Source of the DNA: Acidobacteriaceae bacterium
GTDB lineage: Bacteria; Acidobacteriota; Terriglobia; Terriglobales; Acidobacteriaceae
Reading direction: 5' to 3'
NCBI GenBank assembly: GCA_030038435.1
Contig: JASHOY010000347.1
Location: forward strand, 1 to 64,000
Length of the DNA stretch: 64,000 nucleotides
Shown here: positions 9,446-18,375 of the stretch, in pieces
Numbering within the stretch: position 1 is the stretch's first letter
How the letters are laid out: each line of letters begins with the position of its first letter
Program-made: the position numbers and the translations under genes
Notes under the pieces: model-generated
What the model was told of the DNA's origin: nothing
The model's input: the letters and a program-made list of their open reading frames with translations, nothing else
Databases searched by the model: none

Positions 9446-10147
9446 ATGTTTTCTATTTGCAGTCCTGATCCGATTCGTATCGGCGTTGCGTCGGAAGAGC
9501 CTATTCGTCTGACCGGGCTGACCAGCGTATTTGATCAGCCTGCCCAGGAAGGCCGTCCGCAGCTTGTGCCGGTGGCTGGAGGACTGGAAAAGCTCTTCGA
9601 GGACAAAACGCTCGGTTACCTCGTCGTGGACTTGCAATCGTCCTCTGGCGGTCTTCAAGTGCTGGAAACCATAAGGCGCAGGCGCCCGGACCTGCGGCTC
9701 ATTGTGATTGGCCCTTATGGAAACGACGAATTGGTGCTGGCTTCGATTGTCGCCGGAGCGCGCGCCTACCTGGATCTGACTGCGAACCCGGAGACCGTTT
9801 TCAAAGCGATTGAAGTGGTGACCGAGGGCTCGATCTGGGCGCCGCGGAAACTCCTGTCGCGGCTGATTGACCGCCTGTTGAAGCAGCCCGAAGCCGGTGC
9901 GGGCGGCGGCGAAACCCGCTTGACCGAGCGGGAGCGCCAGGTGCTGGAGTTGGTTACCATGGCTCGATCCAATCGTGAAATCGCCGAGGAATTGGGAATT
10001 GAAGAGCGCACCGTAAAGACGTATGTGGGGCGCCTGATGAGAAAGACGGGGGTGGATAACCGTATCCGACTGTCCATGACGGCCCTCAGCCATTCGCTTA
10101 CCGGCAGGCCGGCGGGGGCCGAAATAGGCCAGGAATCAAAGAAATAG
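9446..10147 (+). CDS. NarL/LuxR-type response regulator
   Basis: A 233-residue transcription factor. The receiver-like N-terminal half has an Asp at 62 (VVDLQ) as likely phosphoacceptor, but the acidic pocket reads SEEP instead of the usual paired Asp. The LuxR-type helix-turn-helix is at about 155-215 (LTERERQVLELV, NREIAEELGIEERTVKTYV). GGGAGGAG precedes the ATG. No histidine kinase is adjacent, so it is an orphan here. The AT-rich candidate small RNA begins just downstream. Confidence 0.9.
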   Translation: MFSICSPDPIRIGVASEEPIRLTGLTSVFDQPAQEGRPQLVPVAGGLEKLFEDKTLGYLVVDLQSSSGGLQVLETIRRRRPDLRLIVIGPYGNDELVLASIVAGARAYLDLTANPETVFKAIEVVTEGSIWAPRKLLSRLIDRLLKQPEAGAGGGETRLTERERQVLELVTMARSNREIAEELGIEERTVKTYVGRLMRKTGVDNRIRLSMTALSHSLTGRPAGAEIGQESKK

Positions 10148-10312
10148 TTGATTACCTTTGTGCTAAAACTATGGTTACTTTGAGGATGGTCCTTAGGTAC
10201 TCTTGTGCAACTTCAGTACTTACCGCAAGCTTATGTACAGAAACAACGCAGATCTGGGGAAAGGAGTTCTCCAGCAGCGTCGATGAACGTAGCTCGAGAA
10301 CTCCTCTTTTTT
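10148..10312 (+). ncRNA. Candidate structured small RNA A
   Basis: An AT-rich stretch after the response regulator leads into the core GCAGATCTGGGG (10248-10259) and CTCCAG (10269-10274), which can pair as CTGGGG with CTCCAG (one G-U). The core closely matches 38979-39004, 29 kb away, at about 20 of 26 positions. It merges into a terminator with a T-run. There is no coding frame of note. The 5' end is unknown; the start given is only the end of the preceding gene. The class is unrecognised. Confidence 0.5.
10262..10312 (+). terminator. Intrinsic terminator of candidate RNA A
   Basis: The arms AGGAGTTCTC (10262-10271) and GAGAACTCCT (10296-10305) are perfect 10-bp complements and are followed by CTTTTTT. 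The 24-nt loop can pair further (AGC with GCT, CGT with ACG). The 5' arm overlaps the conserved CTGGGG/CTCCAG hairpin, so the two structures exclude one another. Confidence 0.75.
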
Positions 10313-10655
10313 ACGCGTATTGACCCTTCAAGAATCAGACGCCGCCTGCTCATATCCTCATTTGGATTCCGCATCCTGCCCGGCCAGGGCTGGAATGCCG
10401 CGCGTCTACGCCGGCGGTTCCCAATCGAAGCGGAGCGCAATCTCACTGTCGCACAGTTATAGAATGCATACACTTAACACGTGGTTTACGCGCGGATAGC
10501 CCGCCGTGTCCGTCTAATGCTGTAGCCTGTTTCAGTACGGCAACCCAAAGTGCCGCCGACCGGATTCCCACGCTTCACACTCCCAGTAATTGGCTGCGGT
10601 AGATTCCGGGTAAGGTGCGCGTATTGAATACGGATTTTACCCTCTCCGCGCCGTC
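10313..10655. other. Non-coding leader region of the SYLF gene
   Basis: No supportable gene. It holds TATAGAAT near 10460, a possible -10, and a 6-bp perfect inverted repeat, CGTATT-G-AATACG, at 10620-10632. This ends 50 bp before the downstream start and looks like an operator. No other structure is evident. Confidence 0.4.
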
Positions 10656-10682
10656 ATGGCCGCGGAGCGAAAGGAAATGGAG

Positions 10683-11402
10683 ATGAAAAGGAAGTTTGTT
10701 TCGACCGGACTCTGCTTTTCGGTTTTCCTCAGCTTCGTGCTTGTCTTTTCCAGCAGTGCAGTTTGCCTGGCTTCATCGCGGGAGGATCTGCAGAATCGTA
10801 TTGCTTCAGCCAAGACCACGCTGGACGACATCATGTCCGCGCAGGACGCTACCATTCCCACCAACATTCTGGCCTCGGCTACCTGCGTGGCCGTCGTCCC
10901 GTCTTTGCTCAAAGGCGGTTTTATCATCGCCGGCGACTATGGTCAGGGGGTGGTGACGTGCCGCACCGGCCACGGCTGGAGCGGGCCGGTGTTTATTCGC
11001 CTGGCCGGCGGGTCGGTCGGATTTCAGATCGGAGGCGAATCCACGGCACTGGTCCTGATCGCCGTGAATCAGCGCGGATTCCAGGATCTGCTGAAGAGCA
11101 AATTCAAGATTGGCGCGGATGCGTCGGCTGCAGCGGGGCCGGTGGGACGCAGCGGTCAGGCGGCCACCGACTGGAAAATGAATGCCGAACTGCTCAGCTA
11201 CTCGCGCGCGAAGGGAGTGTTCGCGGGAGTCTCGTTAGGCGGCACAAGCGTGACCCAGAACCAGGAGGACACGCAGCTTTATTACGGCCAGCCTCACAGC
11301 TTCGAGTCGATTCTGACAGGCCAGGTTCCGGTGCCTCCGGGCGCAGTAAACTTTGTGCGCACCGTGGCCCACGACTTTGTGAAGGCCAAATCCGGAGATT
11401 AG
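10683..11402 (+). CDS. Secreted SYLF-domain (Ysc84-like) lipid-binding protein
   Basis: A 239-residue exported protein. Residues 1-32 form a signal peptide (MKRKF, a long hydrophobic run, then a cleavage-like CLASS). The rest is the SYLF/Ysc84 domain: ATCVAVVPSLLKGGFIIAG, the G-x-W segment GHGWSGPVFIRLAGGSVGFQ and AELLSYSRAKGVFAGVSLGG. Family members bind phosphoinositides or other lipids in eukaryotes; the bacterial role is not established. AAGGA at 10671-10675 favours the ATG at 10683 over the ATGs at 10677 or 10656. It faces the FAD oxidoreductase. Confidence 0.88.
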   Translation: MKRKFVSTGLCFSVFLSFVLVFSSSAVCLASSREDLQNRIASAKTTLDDIMSAQDATIPTNILASATCVAVVPSLLKGGFIIAGDYGQGVVTCRTGHGWSGPVFIRLAGGSVGFQIGGESTALVLIAVNQRGFQDLLKSKFKIGADASAAAGPVGRSGQAATDWKMNAELLSYSRAKGVFAGVSLGGTSVTQNQEDTQLYYGQPHSFESILTGQVPVPPGAVNFVRTVAHDFVKAKSGD

Positions 11403-11444
11403 AAGGCTCACCCAAGCGCGCAGCAGTCCGCAGCGAGCGGATTG

Positions 11445-11467
11445 CGGCGTGCTTATTTAGCACGCCG
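11445..11467. terminator. Stem-loop between convergent genes
   Basis: CGGCGTGC and GCACGCCG form a perfect 8-bp stem with the loop TTATTTA. It lies between convergent genes and may end transcription in both directions, though neither side has a clear T-run. Confidence 0.5.
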
Positions 11468-11515
11468 GAAGAAGAGAGAGCTTTGATCTAAGCAACGCGG
11501 AAGTGATCGAGAGGA

Positions 11516-13105
11516 TCAGATCGCACCCCTATCTTTGAGTACGGCCATGGCGGCGTTGCGGCCGTTGATACCGATTACGCTGCCGCCGGGGTGAGTGCAG
11601 GCGCCACATAAATAGAAGCCGGGCATGGGAGTGCGCGCGGTCAGCCGCTTCGACCACATGTAAGGCGGAAGACATTCGCCCTGGAAGATGTGTCCGCCGG
11701 TGAGGCCGACTTTCTTCTCGATATCCGGCGGACCGAGGACCTGCGCGTCGACTACTGCGGCGCCAATGTTGGAACAAAAGCGGTCGAGGGAATGAAGCGC
11801 GAGGTTGCGCGCCTGGTCGCGGCGGGAGTTCCAATCGCCGTGCGCGAGGGCGTAAGGGACATACTGCGCGAAGACGCTCATGGTGTGGAAACCAGCGGGA
11901 ACGATTGAGCGGTCGTGCACGCTCTGGAAATAGAGCTCACACCAGAGCTGATCGGGGAATTTGCCCTGGCGCGCGGCGGCAAAGCCGGACTTCCACTCCG
12001 CCTTGGTGAGGGGAGCGTTGATCTGGCCGTAGTGGTGGGGCTGGTCTGTGCCGGGTCGCGCGGTGAAGTTGGGCAGTTCGCGCAGTAGGACGTTGAGCTT
12101 TACGGTGCAGCCTTCGATGGGGATCTGCTCGACGCGGGCGCGCCAGGCTGGATCGGCGGACCTGCCGAGCAGACGCAGGGTCTGGCGCGGATCGGCGTTG
12201 GAGATGACTAGGCGCGAGGGGATGCGCTCGCCGCTTTCGAGACGCACGCCATCGCCGGGAAGGATCTGGGCGACGGGGACGCCGCAGGCAATGAGGGTGC
12301 CGGCTTCGCGCGCGGCATCGCAAAAGTAAAACGAGACCATGCCCATACCGCCGCGCACATAGCCCCACATGCCGGGCATGCCGCCGAGGCGGCCGGAAGC
12401 GTGGTGAAAACGGATAGAGGCGGTGCCGGGATCGAAGGGGCTGGCGTTGGCGCCGATGACGCCCTGACCGAGATAGGCGATCTGAAGGCGCTCGTCAGAG
12501 AGATAGCGTTCGACGAATTCGGCCATGGACCAGTCGAAGAGCAGTGCGCGGGCTTCGTGGTCGCTGGCGAGACGATCGTCGATCAGTTCGCGTGTGGGGG
12601 CATCGCAGAGCCAGAGGTCGCCGGGGCCGTCGGGGCGCATGGCGTCGCGCAAACGGCGGATGACGTCGTTCATGGCGCGCCAGCCGGCAATGTCGCGCGG
12701 CGAGAGCGCGCGGATTTCAGCTTCGCAGAGCTCGTCGTTGTCCCAGAGCTGAACGCTGGAGCCGTCGAGGAAGGGAACGAAGAGGCCATTGACGGCGGGC
12801 GTCCAGGCAAAACCGCGGCGGGGCAGGTCAAGCTCTTCGACCACCAAGGGATGAAGCAGGCCGGCGAGGTAAGCACAGGGAGACATGCGCACGCCGGGGA
12901 AGGGCTCTTCGATGGTGCAGGCTCCGCCGATGCGGGTGCGGCTTTCAAGCACGAGTACGCGCTGGCCGGCGCGCGCGAGATAGGCGGCGCAGGCGAGGCC
13001 GTTGTGGCCGGCGCCGACGATGATCGCGTCCCAGGTTTTTGCCGCGAGTTCGGAGATGGGCGCGGGCAATCCGATTTGGCCGAGGACATCGGCGGAAGAG
13101 AGCAT
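11516..13105 (-). CDS. Phytoene-dehydrogenase-like FAD oxidoreductase (PYROXD2-like)
   Basis: A 529-residue flavoprotein of the CrtI/amine-oxidase superfamily. The FAD-binding motif GAGHNG is at 31-36, with VLVLESRTRIGGA closing the Rossmann unit. The centre carries MWGYVRGGMGMVSF and the C terminus FYLCGACTHPGGSVIGING, both characteristic of the PYROXD2-like branch rather than of true phytoene desaturases. The substrate is unknown. No carotenoid genes are adjacent. The ATG at 13105 is chosen because the upstream open frame to 13519 is low-complexity and antisense to the next gene. A TATCAT box and no Shine-Dalgarno site precede it. Confidence 0.85.
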   Translation of the reverse strand: MLSSADVLGQIGLPAPISELAAKTWDAIIVGAGHNGLACAAYLARAGQRVLVLESRTRIGGACTIEEPFPGVRMSPCAYLAGLLHPLVVEELDLPRRGFAWTPAVNGLFVPFLDGSSVQLWDNDELCEAEIRALSPRDIAGWRAMNDVIRRLRDAMRPDGPGDLWLCDAPTRELIDDRLASDHEARALLFDWSMAEFVERYLSDERLQIAYLGQGVIGANASPFDPGTASIRFHHASGRLGGMPGMWGYVRGGMGMVSFYFCDAAREAGTLIACGVPVAQILPGDGVRLESGERIPSRLVISNADPRQTLRLLGRSADPAWRARVEQIPIEGCTVKLNVLLRELPNFTARPGTDQPHHYGQINAPLTKAEWKSGFAAARQGKFPDQLWCELYFQSVHDRSIVPAGFHTMSVFAQYVPYALAHGDWNSRRDQARNLALHSLDRFCSNIGAAVVDAQVLGPPDIEKKVGLTGGHIFQGECLPPYMWSKRLTARTPMPGFYLCGACTHPGGSVIGINGRNAAMAVLKDRGAI

Positions 13106-13168
13106 TTGTTGAACATGATAGCGGGGCGGACGCAAAGGCGAGTTCGGCTGCGCCTCTGCGCGAGCGGC

Positions 13169-13174
13169 TACACT
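13169..13174 (+). promoter_or_regulatory. Candidate -10 element (TACACT) of the acyltransferase gene
   Basis: GCTACACTGATT, the same decamer-like context as at priA, ends 17 nt before the ATG at 13192. There is no ribosome site between them. Confidence 0.35.
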
Positions 13175-13191
13175 GATTCTTTGTCCAGGCA

Positions 13192-14091
13192 ATGCGGGAA
13201 GCGATCGAATACTGGCTGGTGGTGGCGGTGGCGCGCACACTGGGACGCGTGCCACGCAAGTCTGCGCGCTGGATGGCGAGACTGGTTGCTGTTTCTGTCT
13301 ACTGGTGTTTGGGGCGGTTACGGCGCGTGGGTGGGCGCAATTTGCAGATGGCGCTGCCGGAACTTTCGCCGCAAGCCCGGAAGAAGATCCTGCGCGGAGT
13401 TTACGTCTCGCTGGCGTGGCAACTGGTGGAGTTTTGCCGCATGCAACGCTACACGCGGGAGAATACTCGCAACTGGATGCGCACCGAGGGACTGGTTCAT
13501 TACCAGGCAGCGCATGCAAAGGGCAAGGGGGTGCTGGTCGTGACTGGCCACCTGGGCGCGTGGGAGCTTTCCAGCTTCTATCACTCGCTGATGGGAAATG
13601 CGATGGGAATGGTGATCCGGCGGCTCGACAACCGGCGGCTTGACGCGTATGTGAACAACGTGCGCTGCATGCACGGCAACTGGGTGCTGCATAAGGACGA
13701 TTTTGGGCGCGGTTTGCTGATGGCGATGCACAAGAAGCAGACAGTGGGAATTTTGATGGACACGAACATGACGCCTCCGCAGGGCGAATTTGTGGATTTC
13801 TTTGGGATTTCTGCCTGCACGGGGACGGGGCTGGCGCATGTGGCGCGCAAGACGGGTGCGGCGGTGCTGCCGGGGTTCATGCTGTGGGAGGCGGCGGAGC
13901 GGCGCTATGTGCTGCACTTCGGCGAGGAGATCGAGATTCCGCATACAGAAGATGTGGCCGGTGACATCGTGGAGGGTACGCGGCGGTGCACGGCGGCGAT
14001 TGAATCGTGGATCCGGCGCTATCCTGACCAGTGGTTGTGGATTCACCGGCGGTGGAAGACGCGGCCGGCAGGCGAGACCGGGCTGTACTGA
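13192..14091 (+). CDS. Lipid A biosynthesis acyltransferase (LpxL/HtrB family)
   Basis: A 299-residue membrane-associated acyltransferase that adds a secondary acyl chain to the lipid A precursor. The catalytic H-x4-E motif is H120-E125 in GHLGAWE. An N-terminal hydrophobic stretch (about 28-41) and the [16 protein letters not shown] block at about 190-205 are typical. The C terminus has the [13 protein letters not shown] signature. The next gene, lpxD, starts 13 bp on, so both act in lipid A synthesis and are probably one transcript. The acyl chain and position cannot be predicted. Confidence 0.92.
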   Translation: MREAIEYWLVVAVARTLGRVPRKSARWMARLVAVSVYWCLGRLRRVGGRNLQMALPELSPQARKKILRGVYVSLAWQLVEFCRMQRYTRENTRNWMRTEGLVHYQAAHAKGKGVLVVTGHLGAWELSSFYHSLMGNAMGMVIRRLDNRRLDAYVNNVRCMHGNWVLHKDDFGRGLLMAMHKKQTVGILMDTNMTPPQGEFVDFFGISACTGTGLAHVARKTGAAVLPGFMLWEAAERRYVLHFGEEIEIPHTEDVAGDIVEGTRRCTAAIESWIRRYPDQWLWIHRRWKTRPAGETGLY

Positions 14092-14104
14092 CGCGGAGGA
14101 ACAC

Positions 14105-15139
14105 ATGACACTGGGCGAACTGATCAACGCGCTGGGGGGGAGGCTTGTGCAGGGCACTCCGCAGTGGCAGATTGACGGCGTGAGTTCGGCGCAGATGGCC
14201 AGTCCATCGGATGTGGTCTTTGCTGAAGACGAGGCTTCAGGGGCGAAGGCGATGGCGAGTCTTGCCGGCGCGGTGGTGCTTCTGGCGGGGCGGGTTTCCG
14301 AATACCCGCCGGACAAGTGCGTGGTGGAGGCCGAGCAGCCGCGGTTGTGGTTTGCATTGGCGGCGAAGCTGCTGAAGCCGGTGATGCCGGCGCGCGGTAT
14401 CCATCCCACAGCGGTGGTGGGCGCGCACGCGGAGCTGGCGGACAGCGTGACCATAGGACCTTGCGCGGTGATTGAAGATTATGCGCGCATTGGCGCGGGA
14501 ACGCGGATTGACGCCGGCGCGGTGGTGGGACGGGGAGTGCGCATCGGGGAGTTCTGCCGGATTTATCCGCGCGTGGTGATATATCCGGGCACGGAATTGG
14601 GTAACTGGGTGGTGGTGCATGCGGGCGTAGTGCTGGGCTCAGATGGATTCGGGTATGTGAGGGACTCGGCATCGGGCGCCTACACGCAGTTTCCGCAGCA
14701 GGGCGTGCTGGTGATTGAAGACGACGTGGAGATCGGCGCGAATACGACAATCGACCGCGGGGCGCTTGCGGAAACGCGCATTCGCCGCGGGGTAAAGATC
14801 GACAACCTGGTGCACATCGGGCACAACTGCGATATTGGCGAAGACGTTGTTCTAGCTGCGTTGACGGGAATTTCGGGTTCTTCGACCGTGGGCAAAGGAG
14901 CGGTGATTGCGGGACAGGTGGGGATTGGCGATCATGCGCACGTGGGGCCGGGCGTGATCCTGGGCGGGCAGGCAGGCGTATTCAGCGGCGCCAGAGTGAC
15001 AAACGAGGGGCTGAAGCCGGGCACAGTGCTGTGGGGCACGCCGGCGCGTCCGCTGCCACAGGTGCTGCGCGAGCAGGCGGTGGTGGCGCGGCTGGCGAAA
15101 CGAGCCGCAAAGAAGAAGGAGAAGGGAGACGGCGGTTGA
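14105..15139 (+). CDS. lpxD: UDP-3-O-acylglucosamine N-acyltransferase LpxD
   Basis: A 344-residue enzyme for the third step of lipid A synthesis, transferring a hydroxyacyl chain from ACP to UDP-3-O-acyl-glucosamine. An N-terminal uridine-binding domain (1-100) is followed by left-handed beta-helix hexapeptide repeats (about 100-310). The catalytic His is H240 in [11 protein letters not shown] basic Lys/Arg-rich tail ends the protein. GGAGGA lies directly upstream of the ATG at 14105. Confidence 0.95.
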   Translation: MTLGELINALGGRLVQGTPQWQIDGVSSAQMASPSDVVFAEDEASGAKAMASLAGAVVLLAGRVSEYPPDKCVVEAEQPRLWFALAAKLLKPVMPARGIHPTAVVGAHAELADSVTIGPCAVIEDYARIGAGTRIDAGAVVGRGVRIGEFCRIYPRVVIYPGTELGNWVVVHAGVVLGSDGFGYVRDSASGAYTQFPQQGVLVIEDDVEIGANTTIDRGALAETRIRRGVKIDNLVHIGHNCDIGEDVVLAALTGISGSSTVGKGAVIAGQVGIGDHAHVGPGVILGGQAGVFSGARVTNEGLKPGTVLWGTPARPLPQVLREQAVVARLAKRAAKKKEKGDGG

Positions 15140-15204
15140 CCGCTTGCGGCAATGATGCAGCGCGCCGTTGGTATTTCAGGGCAGAAAAACGATGCCTATG
15201 CGGA

Positions 15205-15657
15205 CTATGCCGGATAGGCCCCTGTAATGTACCCCTCCAGATCCTGGATAGCCTGTTCCTGGCCGGAGATGACCCACTTCACCAGGTCGCCGATAGAGAC
15301 GATTCCCACGACGGCACCCTTATCGACTACGGGAAGATGGCGGAAATGATGCTGGGTCATCAGAGCCATGCATTCATCGACCGTGTTCTGAGGGCTTACG
15401 GCAGTCACGGGAGCGGTCATAATTTCCTGGACCTGGGTTTCCTTGGAGTGATGGCCCAGCAGCGCCACTTTGCGCGCGTAGTCACGCTCAGAGAGGATGC
15501 CGAGAAGCCGATTTCCTGACAGAACGATCAGCGCGCCGACGTCGTACTTTGCCATTGCCGTCAGGGCAGCATACACCGACTCTTCAGGCCCGATCGACAG
15601 AATTCTATTTTGAGGCTTGTTTTTGAGCACGCAGGCTATGGAATCGGTAATTTTCAT
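15205..15657 (-). CDS. Tandem CBS-domain protein
   Basis: A 150-residue protein made only of two CBS motifs (about 18-70 and 80-135), each with the G-I-(L/V)-S-x-(R/G)-D ending (LGILSERDYARK, VGIVSIGDLVKW). Such stand-alone pairs bind adenosine nucleotides and act as energy sensors or regulators; the partner is not identifiable here. The ribosome site AAGGAGG lies 9 bases before the ATG. It converges with lpxD. Confidence 0.92.
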   Translation of the reverse strand: MKITDSIACVLKNKPQNRILSIGPEESVYAALTAMAKYDVGALIVLSGNRLLGILSERDYARKVALLGHHSKETQVQEIMTAPVTAVSPQNTVDECMALMTQHHFRHLPVVDKGAVVGIVSIGDLVKWVISGQEQAIQDLEGYITGAYPA

Positions 15658-16030
15658 GGCGACGTCCTCCTTATGACGTGATCTACAAGAGCTGAATCAA
15701 GGCCCGGGTACGGTAACAACGCCTGCCGCGTGGCAAACTAGGCAGGTAATTTCGGTCCCACGGAGAGCTTGCCAACCGGGTATCGAGACACTATAGCCCA
15801 TTCCGAGCGGAACAGAACAGTGCGACGGCAATCTCCGGCAAAGTTGCCGCAAACGGGCAAACCTTGCCAGAGGAAGTTTCGAATTGGAAGCAGATGGTCG
15901 CGATGGCGCTCAACTCCTCCTAAATGTTCATCCCGCGATGGATTCATTCCCTGTGCGACAGGTTGCCTGAAAGTGATTCAATTCTCCTGGGGCAAACCTT
16001 CTGCGGCGGCCCGCTAGAATTGTCATAGCC
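15658..16030. other. Divergent intergenic region CBS gene / hemE
   Basis: 373 bp without a supportable gene. It holds two small hairpins built from GGCAA/TTGCC: CGGCAA 15826-15831 with TTGCCG 15844-15849, and GGCAA 15856-15860 with TTGCC 15864-15868. A further CCTGCC/GGCAGG pair lies near 15722-15746. No known riboswitch consensus is complete. Confidence 0.45.
16015..16020 (+). promoter_or_regulatory. Candidate -10 element (TAGAAT) of hemE
   Basis: TAGAAT lies 10 nt before the hemE ATG. There is no ribosome site, so transcription would begin at or just before the start codon. Confidence 0.45.
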
Positions 16031-17113
16031 ATGGAACCGATAACTCAGGGGCCGCACGCAGCAGAGGCCGTGTTAGTTGGTAACCGTTTTGTCCGCGCCT
16101 GCCGGCGGCTGCCGGTCGACCGCACACCGGTCTGGTTTCTACGCCAGGCCGGGCGTTATATGCAGGAATACCGCGAGGTACGAAAGCACCATAGCCTGGT
16201 GGAGATTTGCAAGCGGCCGGAACTGGCTGCCGAAGTAACCATCACGGCCGCCGAGAAACTGGGCGTAGATGCGGCGATTATTTTTGCCGATCTGCTGCTG
16301 CCGCTGGAACCGATGGGGCTGGACTTCGAATTTCAAAGCGGCGAGGGACCCGTGGTCCATCGCCCAGTGCGCACGGAGGAAGATGTGGTGGCGCTAAGAA
16401 CCGATCGCGCCGGCGAACTCGGTTATGTCGCGCGCGCGATAGAAGGAGTGGCGAACCACTTTCACAGCACACTCGGGGTCATTGGGTTCTGCGGCGCACC
16501 CTACACGCTGGCCAGTTACATGATTGAAGGCGGAGGATCGCGCAACTATATCTATACCAAGCGAATGATGTACAACGATTCTTCAGCGTGGCGGATGCTG
16601 CTCGACAAGCTGGTGATTGTGCTCGAGGAGTACTGCCAGTTGCAGGTTGCGGCGGGCGCCGATGTCATCCAGATTTTCGATAGTTGGATTGGTTCCCTGG
16701 GGCCGGCGGACTATGCCGACTACGCATTCGATGCTTCGCGCAGGCTGGTGCGCGCGGTGCAGGAACTGGGCGTTCCGGTAATCTACTTTGGCGTGGAGAC
16801 AGCCGGACTGTTGGGACAGATGGCGGCAACCGGCGCCGACGTCATCGGCCTGGACTGGCGGCAGCCACTCGATGCGGGCTGGCGTGCCGTTGGGCACGGC
16901 CGCGCCGTGCAGGGCAATCTCGATCCAATCACGTTGTTCGCGCCTTTGGAAGTGCTTGAAGAGCGAGTTCACCAGATTCTTCAAGCGGCGGCCGGTAGAG
17001 CCGGACATATTTTCAACCTCGGTCATGGAATTGTTCCGGGGACTCCAGTCGAGAACGTGCAGGCGGTGGTGCGCATGGTTCGTGAGTTCATGTCGAGGGC
17101 CGCAAATGGCTAA
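16031..17113 (+). CDS. hemE: Uroporphyrinogen decarboxylase
   Basis: A 360-residue haem-pathway enzyme that removes four carboxyl groups from uroporphyrinogen III to give coproporphyrinogen III. The signature PVWFLRQAGRYMQEYR near residue 36 supplies the substrate-binding Arg residues, and GFCGAPYTLASYMIEGGGS near 155 is the second family signature. NLGHGIVPGTPVENV closes the fold. It overlaps hemH by 8 bases. Confidence 0.97.
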   Translation: MEPITQGPHAAEAVLVGNRFVRACRRLPVDRTPVWFLRQAGRYMQEYREVRKHHSLVEICKRPELAAEVTITAAEKLGVDAAIIFADLLLPLEPMGLDFEFQSGEGPVVHRPVRTEEDVVALRTDRAGELGYVARAIEGVANHFHSTLGVIGFCGAPYTLASYMIEGGGSRNYIYTKRMMYNDSSAWRMLLDKLVIVLEEYCQLQVAAGADVIQIFDSWIGSLGPADYADYAFDASRRLVRAVQELGVPVIYFGVETAGLLGQMAATGADVIGLDWRQPLDAGWRAVGHGRAVQGNLDPITLFAPLEVLEERVHQILQAAAGRAGHIFNLGHGIVPGTPVENVQAVVRMVREFMSRAANG

Positions 17114-18113
17114 ACAGGCTGTTTTGCTGTTGGCGCACGGGACGCCGGAGAGCGCCGGGCAGATTCCCGAGTATCTGCGCAACGTGGTGAGCGGGCGGCC
17201 GATGCCGCAAGCCGTGATCGAGGAGATTCAGCACCGGTATGCGCTTATCGGGCATAGTCCGCTGACGGAAATCACGCTGGAGCAGGCGCGGGGCGTGGAA
17301 ACCGTGCTGGCCGAGAGGGGAGTGGCAATACCGGTTTATGTGGGGATGAGGAACTGGCGGCCGTACATTGCTGACGTTGTGCGGGGGATGCGGGCCGATG
17401 GAGTGGAAGAAGCCGCGGTGATCTGCATGGCGCCACAGAATTCCCGCACCAGCGTCGGCTTATACCGGCGAGCGGTATTGGCGGAAGCAGCGGGCATGCG
17501 GATCGACTTTACGGAAAGCTGGGCGGATCACCGGCTGTTGGCAGAAGCGTTTGCAGAGCGGTTACGCCCCTTGCATGCGCGGCTCAGCACGGAAACCGGC
17601 GCTCCGGTTCCGGTGCTGTTCACGGCACACAGCGTGCCAACGCGCACGGTGCAAGCGGCGGCGGAGCTGGAAACAGGACCGCGCTTGTGGCCGGGCACGG
17701 GCGCAGATCCTTACGAAGCGGATGCGCGCAGGACGGCGGAGCTGGTTGCAGCATGCCTGCCGGAGATTCCGCGGTGGTGGTTTGCGTTTCAAAGCCAGGG
17801 AGCCAGCGGCGGCCCGTGGCTGGGGCCGTCGGTGGAGGAGACTCTGAAAGCGATTGCCGCCCAGGGCGTCACGATACTTATACTGCAGCCGATCGGGTTC
17901 CTTTGCGATCATGTTGAGATTCTTTACGATGTGGATCATCTTTTTCGCGAGGTTGCGGCAGGGCTGGGCGTTCGCCTGGAACGGCCGGAGTCACTGAACG
18001 CGTCGCCGACGCTTACGCGTGCGGTTGCCGAGCTGGCTATGCAGGGTCTGGACCGGTTAAAGGGACGAGATGAGGACAATCGGGGCGGAGGGGCGCTTTT
18101 GGAGACGAGATAG
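17106..18113 (+). CDS. hemH: Ferrochelatase
   Basis: A 335-residue enzyme that inserts ferrous iron into the porphyrin. LLLAHGTPES opens the protein, FTAHSVPTRT holds the metal-site His, and LQPIGFLCDHVEILYDVD is the C-terminal signature. The ATG at 17106 lies inside the last codons of hemE. The sequence alone does not settle whether the substrate is protoporphyrin IX or coproporphyrin III (the alternative route); a neighbouring oxidase or HemQ would, and none is in the window. Confidence 0.95.
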   Translation: MAKQAVLLLAHGTPESAGQIPEYLRNVVSGRPMPQAVIEEIQHRYALIGHSPLTEITLEQARGVETVLAERGVAIPVYVGMRNWRPYIADVVRGMRADGVEEAAVICMAPQNSRTSVGLYRRAVLAEAAGMRIDFTESWADHRLLAEAFAERLRPLHARLSTETGAPVPVLFTAHSVPTRTVQAAAELETGPRLWPGTGADPYEADARRTAELVAACLPEIPRWWFAFQSQGASGGPWLGPSVEETLKAIAAQGVTILILQPIGFLCDHVEILYDVDHLFREVAAGLGVRLERPESLNASPTLTRAVAELAMQGLDRLKGRDEDNRGGGALLETR

Positions 18114-18375
18114 GGCGACCACCAGCCAGCCGGCGAGCGAATCGCCCAATCCCAGAGAAATCCGAAGTGACGAAAGTGGGATTTTCTTCTTACCAGGCGT
18201 AAAACGGGACTAAAATCAAAAGGATCAATGACCACGCCCAAAGTCTTCCTCGATGGTGAGCGAGTTTTGCGGGTACAATTCCGTCTTCGGAGGAAGGAAT
18301 TTATTCGTTGTTGCAGCCTGCCGGCTGCCGCGAGTAGCGAGGAGGCGCGGTTTAAACTGCCTGGGAGTTTTAAAA

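Noticed and set aside
12401-13543. 380-codon open frame on the plus strand
   Set aside because: It is antisense to the FAD oxidoreductase, has no family motifs and no ribosome site; a G+C-driven shadow.
13790-14104. Longer N terminus for lpxD
   Set aside because: The open frame upstream of 14105 overlaps the acyltransferase in another frame; the family begins at 14105, which has a strong ribosome site.
15844-15870. Resemblance to a GEMM (cyclic di-GMP) riboswitch segment
   Set aside because: Only the GGGCAAACC part is similar; the tetraloop-receptor half and the P1b arm are missing.
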